A stretch of 64,000 bases of DNA. It comes from Eubacterium sp. 14-2 (GTDB lineage Bacteria; Bacillota; Clostridia; Lachnospirales; Lachnospiraceae). The DNA is taken from contig NZ_KE159567.1 of NCBI RefSeq assembly GCF_000403845.2, positions 1,914,886 to 1,978,885 on the forward strand, given 5' to 3'. Within the stretch, counting starts at the first letter, position 1; each line of letters begins with the position of its first letter. Both the position numbers and the translations under genes were made by a program. A model generated the notes under the pieces. That model had not been told where the DNA came from, searched no databases, and saw nothing but the letters and a program-made list of their open reading frames with translations. This document shows positions 1 through 9,562 of this stretch, one piece after another.

Positions 1-410
1 CCACCATCGAAAGTTCCGGAATTGCTCCGGCCATTATGACTTCCCTTGCTCTGGGGGTTCCCATGGTAATCCTGAAAAAACAGCCTTCCAAGATTCTGAA
101 TCAGGATTTATACCAGACTGTGGTGACTTCATTTACCAAAGAGACGAATTATGAACTGACTCTCTCCAAAAAATATATTACAGCTGACGACCATGTGCTC
201 CTTGTGGATGATTTTCTGGCAAACGGAGAAGCGGCTACCGCTGCAATCCGGCTGATACGCATGTCCCATGCCACCATTGCCGGACTGGGCGTTCTGATCG
301 AGAAATCTTTCCAGCCTGGCCGGGAAAAACTCACAGCACAGGGAATTGAAGTCCATGCGCTGGCCCGCATTGCAAAAATGGCAGAAAATTATATTGAATT
401 TAAAGCGTAA
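1..410 (+). CDS. xpt: Xanthine phosphoribosyltransferase, 3' part (5' end outside window)
   Basis: This purine-salvage enzyme converts xanthine and PRPP to XMP in the cytoplasm. The open frame runs in from the window edge at base 3 with no start, so the N-terminal third is missing; the visible part is about 135 residues of a family usually near 190. Visible marks are [12 protein letters not shown] near the edge and the PRPP-binding loop [13 protein letters not shown], typical of the Xpt/PurR type I PRTases. It is the only plus-strand gene in the first 28 kb. A strong intrinsic terminator follows at 487-511. Any purine riboswitch would lie upstream, outside the window. Identification rests on motif recognition and is firm; xanthine over guanine preference is family knowledge. 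Confidence 0.9.
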   Translation, partial: TIESSGIAPAIMTSLALGVPMVILKKQPSKILNQDLYQTVVTSFTKETNYELTLSKKYITADDHVLLVDDFLANGEAATAAIRLIRMSHATIAGLGVLIEKSFQPGREKLTAQGIEVHALARIAKMAENYIEFKA

Positions 411-433
411 TCTTTACCGGTTTGAAAAACAAT

Positions 434-511
434 GATGCGCAGCTCGCGGGGTTGATGTTTATTGCTGCGCAATCCGCTCGCGCGGAGAATGCGCATAGCG
501 CATTCTTTTTT
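434..511 (+). repeat. Composite hairpin element, copy A (partial)
   Basis: Downstream of xpt an inverted repeat pairs TGCGCAGC (436-443) with GCTGCGCA (464-471) and is followed by a terminator hairpin with GAAT/ATTC ends and a T run. The order ATGCGCA ... GCGC ... GAAT-hairpin-T6 is the same as in the minus-strand element just upstream of pnp (25975-26053). The part matching the GTCTTACAGG-type hairpin of the other copies is absent here. Family membership is inferred by eye from order and motifs. Confidence 0.4.
487..511 (+). terminator. Intrinsic terminator of xpt
   Basis: GAATGCGC, a three-base loop and GCGCATTC form a perfect 8-bp stem followed directly by TTTTTT. It lies 76 bases after the xpt stop and ends the only plus-strand transcript here. 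The rest of 411-601 holds the hairpin of copy A and no credible gene. Confidence 0.85.
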
Positions 512-601
512 ATACAGATCAGCCGGTTTTCTTTCCTTTAGGAAAAATCTCATGTGTTCTGTTTCTGCCTGTTCTGAATTTGTCACAGAGTTCTGAGCCG
601 G

Positions 602-934
602 CTATTTCTTTTTTCCGCCAATCAGGCTTTTCAGCTTCAGGGCCTTGTCAATATTTCCATCTACTTTCAGTTTTTTTAAGGTCACTGCAAGAATAGGGTC
701 CAGTTTTCCCTGTGCAATTTTAATCAGATTTTCCGCTGAACAGGTAAACATGGCATCTCTGTCATGGTAGTCATAAGGCTCCACGTACAATTTACCTTCT
801 TTTACCTCCACATAAAAAATCCCTTCTGCTTCTCCTGTGATGTTAAACTGATAAGCCAGATGTTCCGTGATATTGCTTACATCTGCATCCATAAAAGTTT
901 CTTTTACCTTTGAAAAAAATTCTTCATACGTCAT
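602..934 (-). CDS. SCP2 sterol-binding domain protein
   Basis: A 110-residue single-domain protein of the SCP-2 sterol-transfer fold, which makes a hydrophobic tunnel for lipids. In anaerobic Firmicutes the ligand is unknown. Visible family features are the N-terminal helix, the beta strands around GIFYVEVKEGKLYVEP, the segment DAMFTCSAENLIKIAQGKLDP and the C-terminal LKKLKVDGNIDKALKLKSL, which is the usual SCP2 ending. The start has a good AGGAGG site 6-7 bases upstream. It begins 11 bases after the polC stop, so it is the last gene of the isoprenoid/polC block. Cytoplasmic; no signal peptide. Function beyond lipid binding cannot be stated. Confidence 0.8.
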   Translation of the reverse strand: MTYEEFFSKVKETFMDADVSNITEHLAYQFNITGEAEGIFYVEVKEGKLYVEPYDYHDRDAMFTCSAENLIKIAQGKLDPILAVTLKKLKVDGNIDKALKLKSLIGGKKK

Positions 935-945
935 AATTTACCTCC

Positions 946-3900
946 TTATGAGAAATGATCAAATAATGAAAGCTGATTGGATTCCGGCAGATTTCCAAGA
1001 ATTCCCAGATCTCCCATCAGATCAATCACTGTTTTGGATACTTTGGTGCGCTGGCGGAAGTCATCTTTCGACAGGAAAGGCCCGTCTTTGGCTGCTTCCA
1101 CCACTGCTTCCGCCGCCTTGTCACCCAGCCCTTCAATACTGTCCAGAGCAGGCATCAGCTTTCCGTCTACAATCTGGAAAATGTGGGCCTGTGCGGAAAA
1201 CAGATCCAGAGGCAGGAATTCAAAACCTCTGGCATACATTTCCTGTACAATCTTCATATCTTTTACGGTGTCCTGTTCCTTTTTGGTCAGAGAATCTTTT
1301 CTGCGCTCAAAATCCGCCATAAAATATTCCAGTTTTTCTTTTCCCTGACACATCAGTTCATAGCTGAAAGAAGTGGCCCGGATACTGAAAAACGCTGCGT
1401 AATAGGCCAGGGGATAAAAAATCTTGCAGTAGGCAATCCTCCATGCCATCATAACATAAGCTGCTGCATGGGCTTTGGGGAACATGTACTTGATTTTCTT
1501 ACAGGACCAGATATACCAGTCCGGCACATTATGTTCTGTCATGGCCTGTTCCCAGTCCGGTTTCAGGCCTTTGCCTTTGCGGACACTTTCCATAATGGTG
1601 AAACTCAGCTCGCTTTCCATTCCCATACCAATCAGGTAGGTCATAATATCGTCACGGGTACAGATTGCTGTGGAAATGGTTGCCTTTTTTTCCTGGATTA
1701 AGGTCTGGGCGTTTCCAAGCCATACGTCTGTTCCGTGGGACAGGCCGGAAATCCGTACCAGGTCGGAAAAAGACTGGGGGTTAGTGTCAATCAGCATCTG
1801 GATAACAAATTCCGTACCAAATTCCGGAATTCCAAGGGAACCCAGCTGGCAGCCGCCGATATCCTCCGGTGTAATGCCAAGGGCCTGAGTATTCTGAAAC
1901 AGAGACATGACATTTTTGTCATCCAGAGGAATTTTCCTGGCGTCAATGCCGGTCAGATCCTCCAGCATACGAATCATGGTAGGATCGTCGTGTCCCAGTA
2001 TATCAAGTTTCAGCAGGTTGTGGTCAATGGAATGGTAATCAAAATGGGTGGTCACAATATCGGTGGACATATCATTGGCAGGATGCTGTATCGGGGTAAA
2101 GGAATGAATTTCTTCCCCCAGAGGAAGCACAATAATTCCTCCAGGATGCTGTCCGGTGGTACGCCGGATGCCCACACATCCCTGGACAATCCGGTCGATT
2201 TCACAGTTTCGCTTCCGCACGCCGCGTTCTTCGTAATAATTTCGGATATATCCGAATGCCGTTTTGTCAGCCAGTGTTCCAATGGTTCCGGCCCGGTAAG
2301 TCTGGCCATACCCGAAAATCACTTCACAGTAGGCATGGGCCTTGCTCTGGTACTCTCCGGAGAAATTCAGGTCAATATCCGGTTCTTTATTTCCCTTAAA
2401 TCCCAGAAATGTTTCAAAAGGAATATCGAACCCTTCTTTCATCAGAGGTTCATTGCATACCGGGCAGTTTTTGTCCGGCATGTCGCAGCCGGCCCGTCCG
2501 GCATCGGCATATGTTCTGACTTCTTCTGATTCAAAATCACAGTAATGGCATTTTTTGCAGTAATAGTGGGGAGCAAGTGGGTTTACCTCGGTAATTCCCG
2601 CCATGGTTGCCACAAAAGACGATCCCACGGAGCCACGGGAACCCACAAGATAGCCGTCCTCATTGGACTTCCACACCAGTTTCTGGGCAATGATATACAT
2701 CACCGCATATCCATTGGATATGATGGAATTTAATTCACGCTCCAGACGTTCCTGTACAATGGGCGGAAGCTCTTCCCCGTAAATTTCATGGGCCTTATTG
2801 TAACAGATATCCCGGAGCATCTGGTCAGAATTTTCAATCACAGGGGGGCATTTGTCCGGACGCACCGGAGAAATTTTTTCGCACATGTCGGCAATACGGT
2901 TTGGATTGGTAATGACAACTTCTTCCGCTTTTTCACTGCCCAGATAATCGAATTCCGCCAACATTTCCTCTGTGGTGCGCAGGTACAGGGGCGCCTGATT
3001 GTCTGCGTCTTTAAAGCCCTTGCCTGCCATAATAATCCGGCGGTATACCTCGTCCTCCGGGTCCAGAAAATGTACATCGCAGGTTGCCACCACCGGTTTG
3101 TGAAATTCTTCGCCCAGCGTTACAATTCTGCGGTTGATATCTCTTAATTCCTCTTCAGAAGCAACTGCCGGTTCTTCTCCGCGCAGCATAAATTCATTAT
3201 TTCCCAGAGGCTGGATTTCCAGATAATCGTAAAAGCGCACAAGCCTTGCGATTTCTTCTTCAGAACGTCCCCGCAGTATGGCCTGATACAGTTCTCCCGC
3301 TTCACAGGCGGAGCCAATCAGAAGTCCTTCCCGGTATTTGAGAAATTCGCTTTTGGGAATCCTTGGCTGCCGGTGGAAATAAGTCAGGTGGGCTGCCGAT
3401 ACCAGACGATACAGGTTAATCCTTCCGGTATCATTGGCGGCCAGAATAATGGCATGATGGCTGGGGAGCTTTCTGATGTTTTCCACAGAGGTACTGCCCA
3501 GTGCGTTTACATCTTCTAACGTGGAAATTCCCCGCTCTTTCAGCATTTCTGCAAATTTTACAAAAATTTCAGCAGTACAGGCTGCATCATCCACGGCCCG
3601 ATGGTGATTTTCCAGAGAAATTTTCAGAGCCTTTGCCACGGTATCCAGCTTGAAACGATTCAGATGAGGCAGCAGTACCCGCGCCAGTGCCACCGTATCA
3701 ATTACCGTATATTCACAGGGAAGTTTCTGGCGCTGGCAGTTTTTACTGATAAAACTCATATCGAATCCGGCGTTGTGGGCAACCATAATGGCACCCCGGC
3801 AGAATTCCAGAAATTCCGGCAATGCTTTTTCTATGACAGGCGCATTTAATACCATGTCGTCTCTGATTCCGGTCAGTTCCTCAATTTTAAAGGGAATGGG

Positions 3901-5424
3901 TACCTGTGGATTTACGAAAGTGGAAAACCGTTCCGCAATCTTCCCGCCGGATACCTTTACAGCGCCGATTTCTATAATTCGATTGTTTATGGGAGAAAAT
4001 CCGGTGGTCTCCAGATCAAATACCACATAGGTATCGTCCAGGTCCTGGCCTTTTGGATTTTCCACAATCTGCTTTAAATCATCCACCAGATAGGCTTCCA
4101 CGCCGTAAATTATTTTGAAATCATCTTCCGGAGAAACGGCATGGTTGGCATCCGGGAAAGACTGCACATCACCGTGATCTGTAATGGCAATGGCTTTATG
4201 GCCCCATTTCATGGCTCGTCTGATAATATCTTTCACTTCAGAGACGCCGTCCATATCACTCATTTTTGTATGGCAGTGGAGTTCCACCCGTTTCTGAGGG
4301 CTGGTGTCCATACGAATTGAAGTGAAATCCGGTATTTTTTTGATTCCCACAACGGAGCCAATGGTCAGTTCACCGTCAAATCTGTCAATGGTGGTAATAC
4401 CTTTGATTTTCAGGAAAGCTCCCTTTTTCACCTCTGAGGTAATATCGGGCACCGCTTCATTTTTTGAAAACATTTTTACCATGATGGTATCGGTAAAATC
4501 TGTAATGGAAAAGAGAATAATGGTCTTTTCATTACGGATTTCCCTGGTATCCAGACTCAGCACCTTTCCCCGGACAACTACTTCACCCATCTCTCCCGCA
4601 ATCTGTTCAATGGTAATTATTTCATCTTCAAAATCACGTCCGTATATTACATCCGGGTTGTCCGATTTCTTAAATCCGCCATAGGAATTTCCTTTTCTTC
4701 CTGATGGAACATTTCCGGAAAAACTTTCTTTTTTCTTTAGGACAGAAGATTTTTTTACGCCGGGTTCGGCAGGTTTCTGCCGGGATTCCGGTACAGACTC
4801 CGGCAGGTTTGTTTCCGGGGAATGGGACAGGGCTGCAGATTCCCGGGCAGCATGGTTAAGGATATGTTCCACCTGGTTTTGAATCTGTAAATCACTGTTT
4901 TTCCGGTGTTTTTTCGCTTCCGGATTCCGATAATCCACCTGGATATCCACGCTCAGCCCGCAGCGCTCACAGATGATTTTTTCCAGAATTTCCACGATTT
5001 CTTCTGATTTCTGTCTTGCAATGACGGAATCTTCAAAAACAAGATGCATCTTCTGTTCTTCCGGAAATTCCATTCTGGCCATGCGCAGTATATTGTATTC
5101 TAACAGGCTGTAAGAGCGGAATTCTTCCAGAATACTTTCACGGTAAACATCCATCAGCTTTCTGGGACTGTACTGACCGGAAAGCCGGAATGTCTCAATG
5201 ATTTTTATGGTAAGCTCATGGTTTGGAAAAAGCTGTTTGCGAATGTCTGATTCCAGGCGGTAAATATTGGATTTTCCAATGAGCCTGCTGCTGAGAAGAT
5301 AAACCCGAAGCCGGTCTCTCCGGTGGTTGGAAGAAACTTTTGTGACTTCCACTCCTGTCATGAGTTTTTCCATTTCTGAGGGAACCTTTAAATCCGGAAA
5401 CACATCAAAAAACAGCTTGCTCAT
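946..5424 (-). CDS. polC: DNA polymerase III alpha subunit, PolC type
   Basis: The main replicative polymerase of low-GC Gram-positives, 1492 residues, with built-in 3'-5' proofreading. Domains in order: an N-terminal region, an OB fold (about 270-350), a PHP domain opening near residue 378 with HCHTKMSDMDG, a DEDD exonuclease inserted into the PHP domain (FDLETTG near 470), a zinc-binding segment with CKKC and CPVC pairs near 955-990, then the palm with PDIDLNFSGEYQ near 1018 carrying the catalytic aspartates. The exonuclease-in-PHP layout separates PolC from DnaE. The start overlaps the end of ispG closely (3 bases apart) with GGAGTG upstream, so both are probably cotranscribed and translationally linked. 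Length matches the family (about 1440-1500). Confidence 0.97.
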   Translation of the reverse strand: MSKLFFDVFPDLKVPSEMEKLMTGVEVTKVSSNHRRDRLRVYLLSSRLIGKSNIYRLESDIRKQLFPNHELTIKIIETFRLSGQYSPRKLMDVYRESILEEFRSYSLLEYNILRMARMEFPEEQKMHLVFEDSVIARQKSEEIVEILEKIICERCGLSVDIQVDYRNPEAKKHRKNSDLQIQNQVEHILNHAARESAALSHSPETNLPESVPESRQKPAEPGVKKSSVLKKKESFSGNVPSGRKGNSYGGFKKSDNPDVIYGRDFEDEIITIEQIAGEMGEVVVRGKVLSLDTREIRNEKTIILFSITDFTDTIMVKMFSKNEAVPDITSEVKKGAFLKIKGITTIDRFDGELTIGSVVGIKKIPDFTSIRMDTSPQKRVELHCHTKMSDMDGVSEVKDIIRRAMKWGHKAIAITDHGDVQSFPDANHAVSPEDDFKIIYGVEAYLVDDLKQIVENPKGQDLDDTYVVFDLETTGFSPINNRIIEIGAVKVSGGKIAERFSTFVNPQVPIPFKIEELTGIRDDMVLNAPVIEKALPEFLEFCRGAIMVAHNAGFDMSFISKNCQRQKLPCEYTVIDTVALARVLLPHLNRFKLDTVAKALKISLENHHRAVDDAACTAEIFVKFAEMLKERGISTLEDVNALGSTSVENIRKLPSHHAIILAANDTGRINLYRLVSAAHLTYFHRQPRIPKSEFLKYREGLLIGSACEAGELYQAILRGRSEEEIARLVRFYDYLEIQPLGNNEFMLRGEEPAVASEEELRDINRRIVTLGEEFHKPVVATCDVHFLDPEDEVYRRIIMAGKGFKDADNQAPLYLRTTEEMLAEFDYLGSEKAEEVVITNPNRIADMCEKISPVRPDKCPPVIENSDQMLRDICYNKAHEIYGEELPPIVQERLERELNSIISNGYAVMYIIAQKLVWKSNEDGYLVGSRGSVGSSFVATMAGITEVNPLAPHYYCKKCHYCDFESEEVRTYADAGRAGCDMPDKNCPVCNEPLMKEGFDIPFETFLGFKGNKEPDIDLNFSGEYQSKAHAYCEVIFGYGQTYRAGTIGTLADKTAFGYIRNYYEERGVRKRNCEIDRIVQGCVGIRRTTGQHPGGIIVLPLGEEIHSFTPIQHPANDMSTDIVTTHFDYHSIDHNLLKLDILGHDDPTMIRMLEDLTGIDARKIPLDDKNVMSLFQNTQALGITPEDIGGCQLGSLGIPEFGTEFVIQMLIDTNPQSFSDLVRISGLSHGTDVWLGNAQTLIQEKKATISTAICTRDDIMTYLIGMGMESELSFTIMESVRKGKGLKPDWEQAMTEHNVPDWYIWSCKKIKYMFPKAHAAAYVMMAWRIAYCKIFYPLAYYAAFFSIRATSFSYELMCQGKEKLEYFMADFERRKDSLTKKEQDTVKDMKIVQEMYARGFEFLPLDLFSAQAHIFQIVDGKLMPALDSIEGLGDKAAEAVVEAAKDGPFLSKDDFRQRTKVSKTVIDLMGDLGILGNLPESNQLSLFDHFS

Positions 5425-5426
5425 AT

Positions 5427-6494
5427 TTATTCACTCCAATGCAGTAATTCATCCCGGAGAGCCAAAAGCAGCTCCTCTTCTTTTACTTTTTTTATGATTT
5501 CTCCATGTTTGATGATGAGGCCTTCTCCAATCCCTCCGGCGATTCCGATATCTGCTTCTCTGGCCTCTCCGGGCCCATTTACCACGCAGCCCATCACAGC
5601 CACTTTCAGGTCCAGAGGAATGTCGCTGACCATGTTTTCCACCTGATTTGCCAGTGAAATCAAATCAATCTGGGTCCTTCCGCAGGTGGGGCAGGAAACT
5701 ACTTCAATGCCGCCTTTTCGCAATCCAAGGGTCCGCAGAATAATTTTAGCGGATTTGATTTCTTCCAGTGGATCGCCGGTAAGAGATACCCGAATGGTAT
5801 CGCCGATGCCCTGGCTAAGTATCAGGCCCAGCCCCAGGGCAGATTTGATATTTCCGCTGGTTATGGTACCGGATTCCGTAATTCCCACATGAAGGGGATA
5901 ATCCGTCCGTTCTGCAATCAGTTCGTGGGCACGGACGCACATCAGTACATCGGAAGATTTGATGCTGATTACCAGGTTGTCATATCCCAGATTTTCCACC
6001 ATATGCACTTTATCCAGTGCGCTTTCCACAATGCCTTCCGCTGTTACACCGTGATATTTTTCCACCAGCTCTTTTTCCAGAGAACCGCTGTTGACACCGA
6101 TACGGATAGGAATATTCCGTTCTTTCGCCACATCAATTACTGCCCGAATCCGTTCTCCGGAACCGATATTTCCGGGATTGATACGGATTTTGTCAGCCCC
6201 GTGTTCCATGGCTGCAATGGCCAGACGATAATCAAAGTGAATGTCGGCCACCAGAGGAATGGTGATTCCCTTTTTGATTTCTGCCAGAGCTTCTGCGGCT
6301 TCCATGGTGGGCACCGCACATCTGATTATTTCACATCCTGCGGCTGTGAGACGCTGAATCTGTGCAATGGTTCCTTTGATATCTTCTGTTCTGGTATTTG
6401 TCATGGACTGAATCAGAATGGGATTCTTTCCACCGATTGCCTTATTTCCAATGGTGATTTCTCTGGTCTGTTTTCGAATGACAGTTTCGTTCAT
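5427..6494 (-). CDS. ispG: 4-hydroxy-3-methylbut-2-en-1-yl diphosphate synthase
   Basis: Penultimate enzyme of the MEP isoprenoid pathway (also GcpE), converting MEcPP to HMBPP with a [4Fe-4S] cluster. At 355 residues it is the short bacterial form: TIM barrel followed by the ferredoxin-like cluster domain. The cluster ligands are visible in CPTCGRT near residue 268 and in MGCVVNGPGEA near 300; the N-terminal IGNKAIGGKNPILIQSMTNT is diagnostic. Its neighbours rseP, dxr, cdsA and uppS form the usual clostridial isoprenoid/envelope cluster, with dxr supplying the same pathway. The start follows an AGGAG site. ispG-polC adjacency is common in Clostridia. Confidence 0.96.
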   Translation of the reverse strand: MNETVIRKQTREITIGNKAIGGKNPILIQSMTNTRTEDIKGTIAQIQRLTAAGCEIIRCAVPTMEAAEALAEIKKGITIPLVADIHFDYRLAIAAMEHGADKIRINPGNIGSGERIRAVIDVAKERNIPIRIGVNSGSLEKELVEKYHGVTAEGIVESALDKVHMVENLGYDNLVISIKSSDVLMCVRAHELIAERTDYPLHVGITESGTITSGNIKSALGLGLILSQGIGDTIRVSLTGDPLEEIKSAKIILRTLGLRKGGIEVVSCPTCGRTQIDLISLANQVENMVSDIPLDLKVAVMGCVVNGPGEAREADIGIAGGIGEGLIIKHGEIIKKVKEEELLLALRDELLHWSE

Positions 6495-6547
6495 AATTGC
6501 TCTCCTCTGATGTCTGTTCGTACAGGAATCTCAGAAAAATTTCTGTA

Positions 6548-7585
6548 TTACAGCAGATTTTTAATGTCGTTGAACATAACAAATATCATCAACGCCATCA
6601 ATGCCATAAGCCCCACAAAATGCACCATGCCTTCTTTTTCCGGCGAAATTTTCTTTCTGCGGATGGCCTCAATTACCAGAAATACCAGCCGGCCTCCATC
6701 CAGTGCGGGAATGGGCAGAAGATTCATGATTCCAAGGTTTGCAGACAGGAAAATGGAAAAGTTCACCATGCTCAGTATGGCCTGCCCGGTTCCCCCGTAA
6801 GTCTGGTTGTTATCATAGGTATCTCCCATCATTTTTACAAGTCCCACCGGGCCGGACAGATCTTTCATTCCCACTTTGCCGGTAAACAGCATACGGAGAC
6901 TTTCCAGTGTATTCCAGATCCAGTACCGTACTTCGTAAAAACTGTTCTGCACTACCTGGAATACCGTTCCTTTTTCCCGGTCCAGGGGCCGGCCGCTGAG
7001 ACCAATCAGTTCTCTGCCGGATTCTTCGTCCAGTTTGGGAGATAAAGTTACCTCATAACGTTTTCCGTCCCGCTCATAGACCAGATCTACTTCTTCTCCC
7101 GGATGGAATCCGGAATACAGGCTGACTTCCCGGTAAAAATGGGTGCGGTGGCCGTTCATGGAAATGATTTCATCTCCTGCCTGGAGGCCTGCCTCTTCTG
7201 CGGGAAATCCTTCCATAACGCCGGACAGTACCGGCCGGTCATATCCTATGATTCCCACTACGATCAATGCGAATATCCATGCCATGATAAAGTTAAAAAC
7301 AGGTCCTGCCGCCACTACGCTGATTCGGGCCAGAACGGATTTGCTGTTGAAAGATTTTTCATCCTGGCTTTCTCCGTCTTCCCCCTCCATCATACAGGCT
7401 CCACCAAAAGGCAGCAGTTTCAGGGAATATTTCGTTTCTCCTCTGGTAAATCCTGCCAGTGTGGGCCCCATGCCAAGACAGAATTCGTTGACTCTGATTC
7501 CGTTCCATTTAGCCAGCAGGAAATGGCCCAGTTCATGGAATAAAATAATAATACTGAAAATGATAATTGCGATTATGATATTCAT
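6548..7585 (-). CDS. rseP: RseP/YluC-type site-2 zinc metalloprotease
   Basis: Intramembrane protease that cuts anti-sigma factors and leftover signal peptides. It has 345 residues. The first membrane helix contains the zinc motif HELGH at 17-21, a PDZ domain lies at about 115-185 (VMEGFPAEEAGLQAGDEI), and the third catalytic ligand sits in LLPIPALDGG near 288-297 in a C-terminal helix. The last helix ends the protein. It starts one base after the dxr stop with AGGTGG upstream, so it is translationally coupled. The dxr-rseP pairing is widely conserved. The actual substrate cannot be read from this window. Confidence 0.94.
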   Translation of the reverse strand: MNIIIAIIIFSIIILFHELGHFLLAKWNGIRVNEFCLGMGPTLAGFTRGETKYSLKLLPFGGACMMEGEDGESQDEKSFNSKSVLARISVVAAGPVFNFIMAWIFALIVVGIIGYDRPVLSGVMEGFPAEEAGLQAGDEIISMNGHRTHFYREVSLYSGFHPGEEVDLVYERDGKRYEVTLSPKLDEESGRELIGLSGRPLDREKGTVFQVVQNSFYEVRYWIWNTLESLRMLFTGKVGMKDLSGPVGLVKMMGDTYDNNQTYGGTGQAILSMVNFSIFLSANLGIMNLLPIPALDGGRLVFLVIEAIRRKKISPEKEGMVHFVGLMALMALMIFVMFNDIKNLL

Positions 7586-7586
7586 A

Positions 7587-8735
7587 TTACCACCTGCTCT
7601 CTATCAGCGCATACGCTTCTGCTTCCGTTGCGAGAATTTCTTCCACGGAAGGATTCTCTGCAAATCTACATTGTTCCATACAGATACCTATGAGTTCCGG
7701 AATTTCCGGAAAAGAAATTTTTCGCTCTAAAAACAGAGCCACTGCCTTTTCATTTGCCGCGTTGTAGGCGGTGGGCAGATTTCCTCCGCGCTCCATGGCC
7801 TGAAAAGCCAGTTTCAGGCCGGGAAATGTCTCCATATCCGGCTTTTCAAAGGTGAGGCCGGAAAGCTGATAAAAATCAAGACGTTTTCCGGATAAATTTC
7901 TGCGTTGGGGATAATATAAAGCGTACTGGATGGGCAGATGCATATCCGGAGTTCCAAGCTGTGCCAGCACTGCACCATCTTTATATTCCACCATGGAATG
8001 AATAATACTCTGGGGGTGTACCACTACCTGAATCTGTTCCGGTTCCACATCAAAGAGCCATTTTGCCTCCATAACCTCCAGTCCTTTGTTTACCATGGTG
8101 GCAGAGTCAATGGTAATCTTTTTCCCCATGGACCAGTTGGGATGCTTCAATGCATCCTCCACCCGCATCTGTTTCAGTTCTTCACGCTTTTTTCCCCGGA
8201 ATGGTCCGCCGGAGGCTGTCAGAAGAATTTTGTGAATTTCATTTCCATGTTCCCGTTCTCCGTTCATGGACTGAAAAATGGCACTGTGTTCACTGTCCAC
8301 CGGAAGAATGGAGACATGTTTTTCCCTGGCCAGGGGCATGATAATATGGCCGGCTGTCACCAGTGTCTCTTTATTGGCAAGGGCAATTATTTTTCCGGCT
8401 TCAATAGCCGCAATGGTGGGCCGGATTCCCAGCATTCCCACAATGGCTGTGACCAAAATTTCTGTTCCGGGCATTGTGGCTATTTCCAGAAGCCCCTCCA
8501 TACCGGATACAATTCTGACGGGAAGGTCTTTCACCAGTTCTCTTAAGGAACGGGCGTCTGCTTCCCCCCAGAGAGCGGCTACTTCCGGAGAAAATTCCCG
8601 AATCTGTGCTTCCAGACACCGGATATTTTTCCCGGCGGCCAGTGCTGTCACCTGAATATCTTTCTGCTCCCGGACAATGTCAAGGGTCTGCGTCCCTATG
8701 GAACCGGTGGAGCCTAATATTGCAATTTTTTTCAT
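7587..8735 (-). CDS. dxr: 1-deoxy-D-xylulose 5-phosphate reductoisomerase
   Basis: Second and committed step of the MEP pathway, turning DXP into MEP with NADPH. The 382-residue protein has the N-terminal dinucleotide-binding GSTGSIG at 8-14, the metal- and substrate-binding VDSEHSAIFQ near 147 and the flexible-loop GPF/KH region (SGGPFRGKK, KHPNWSMG). Length is normal for the family. It lies between cdsA and rseP; ispG of the same pathway is two genes further on. Start ATG follows GAGGTAG. Product identification is firm. Confidence 0.97.
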   Translation of the reverse strand: MKKIAILGSTGSIGTQTLDIVREQKDIQVTALAAGKNIRCLEAQIREFSPEVAALWGEADARSLRELVKDLPVRIVSGMEGLLEIATMPGTEILVTAIVGMLGIRPTIAAIEAGKIIALANKETLVTAGHIIMPLAREKHVSILPVDSEHSAIFQSMNGEREHGNEIHKILLTASGGPFRGKKREELKQMRVEDALKHPNWSMGKKITIDSATMVNKGLEVMEAKWLFDVEPEQIQVVVHPQSIIHSMVEYKDGAVLAQLGTPDMHLPIQYALYYPQRRNLSGKRLDFYQLSGLTFEKPDMETFPGLKLAFQAMERGGNLPTAYNAANEKAVALFLERKISFPEIPELIGICMEQCRFAENPSVEEILATEAEAYALIESRW

Positions 8736-8761
8736 AAACTACCTCTTTCACCTGGCAATCT

Positions 8762-9562
8762 TTATATCAGAAACCGCGCCATATAATAAATAATGGGAGC
8801 GGTAAAAATAACGCTGTCAAAACGGTCCAGAATACCTCCATGTCCCGGAATCAGCTTTCCATAGTCTTTAATCTCATAATTGCGTTTCACAGCAGAAGCT
8901 GCCAGGTCTCCAATCATGGAAATCAGGCCGCCCACAGCGGTAATTCCGGCCAGAATAAAAATATGTGCCGAGGAAAGCTGCATCTGCTCCTGAAATACTT
9001 TGCCGTACAGGAGGGTAAGCAGGATGGTTCCCACAATGCCGCCTGCTGCCCCTTCTATGGATTTCTTCGGACTCAGTTTCGGCGCCATTTTATGTGTTCC
9101 AATCAGCACTCCCACACAGTAAGCACAGGTGTCGCATCCCCAGGAACAGAGGAAAATCAGCCAGACAATATAGGCCCCTGCCGGAAGTTCCCTGGTCTGG
9201 TAAATACAGGATAACATTACCGCGACGTAAAATACCCCGATAAATCCGGCAAACACCTGACTGGCCTGGTATTTTGGAAATGAAAAAACATAAACTGCCA
9301 TCAGCAGAATCAGAAGCCCCAGGACAAATACGTCCAATTCCGGAATAAAGGGGAAATACAAATCCAGGTAATAGAGAAGCACTGCTGCGTATCCCACCAG
9401 CCCCAGAAGGGATTTTTCCATATGAAATACCCGGTAAAGCTCATATAATCCAATCAGTGAAACAGCTGTAAGTCCCAGAAGCAATACGGTTCCCCCTGTA
9501 ATAATAAGGCCAAGTGCGGCAATTACCAGAATGATTCCACTCAACAACCGTGTTTTAAACAC
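8762..9562 (-). CDS. cdsA: Phosphatidate cytidylyltransferase
   Basis: Makes CDP-diacylglycerol from phosphatidate and CTP, the branch point to all phospholipids. It is a 266-residue protein with about seven to eight hydrophobic helices. The CDS signature is visible near the C-terminus (KRNYEIKD followed by PGHGGILDRFDS). The start codon is GTG at 9562-9560, eight bases after AAGGAGG; it overlaps the end of uppS by eight bases (GTGTTTAA), which indicates coupled translation of the two membrane-lipid genes. Integral membrane protein. Confidence 0.94.
   Translation of the reverse strand: MFKTRLLSGIILVIAALGLIITGGTVLLLGLTAVSLIGLYELYRVFHMEKSLLGLVGYAAVLLYYLDLYFPFIPELDVFVLGLLILLMAVYVFSFPKYQASQVFAGFIGVFYVAVMLSCIYQTRELPAGAYIVWLIFLCSWGCDTCAYCVGVLIGTHKMAPKLSPKKSIEGAAGGIVGTILLTLLYGKVFQEQMQLSSAHIFILAGITAVGGLISMIGDLAASAVKRNYEIKDYGKLIPGHGGILDRFDSVIFTAPIIYYMARFLI

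Noticed and set aside
389..586. 65-codon minus-strand frame after xpt
   Set aside because: It runs through the terminator and hairpin DNA and has no recognisable product.
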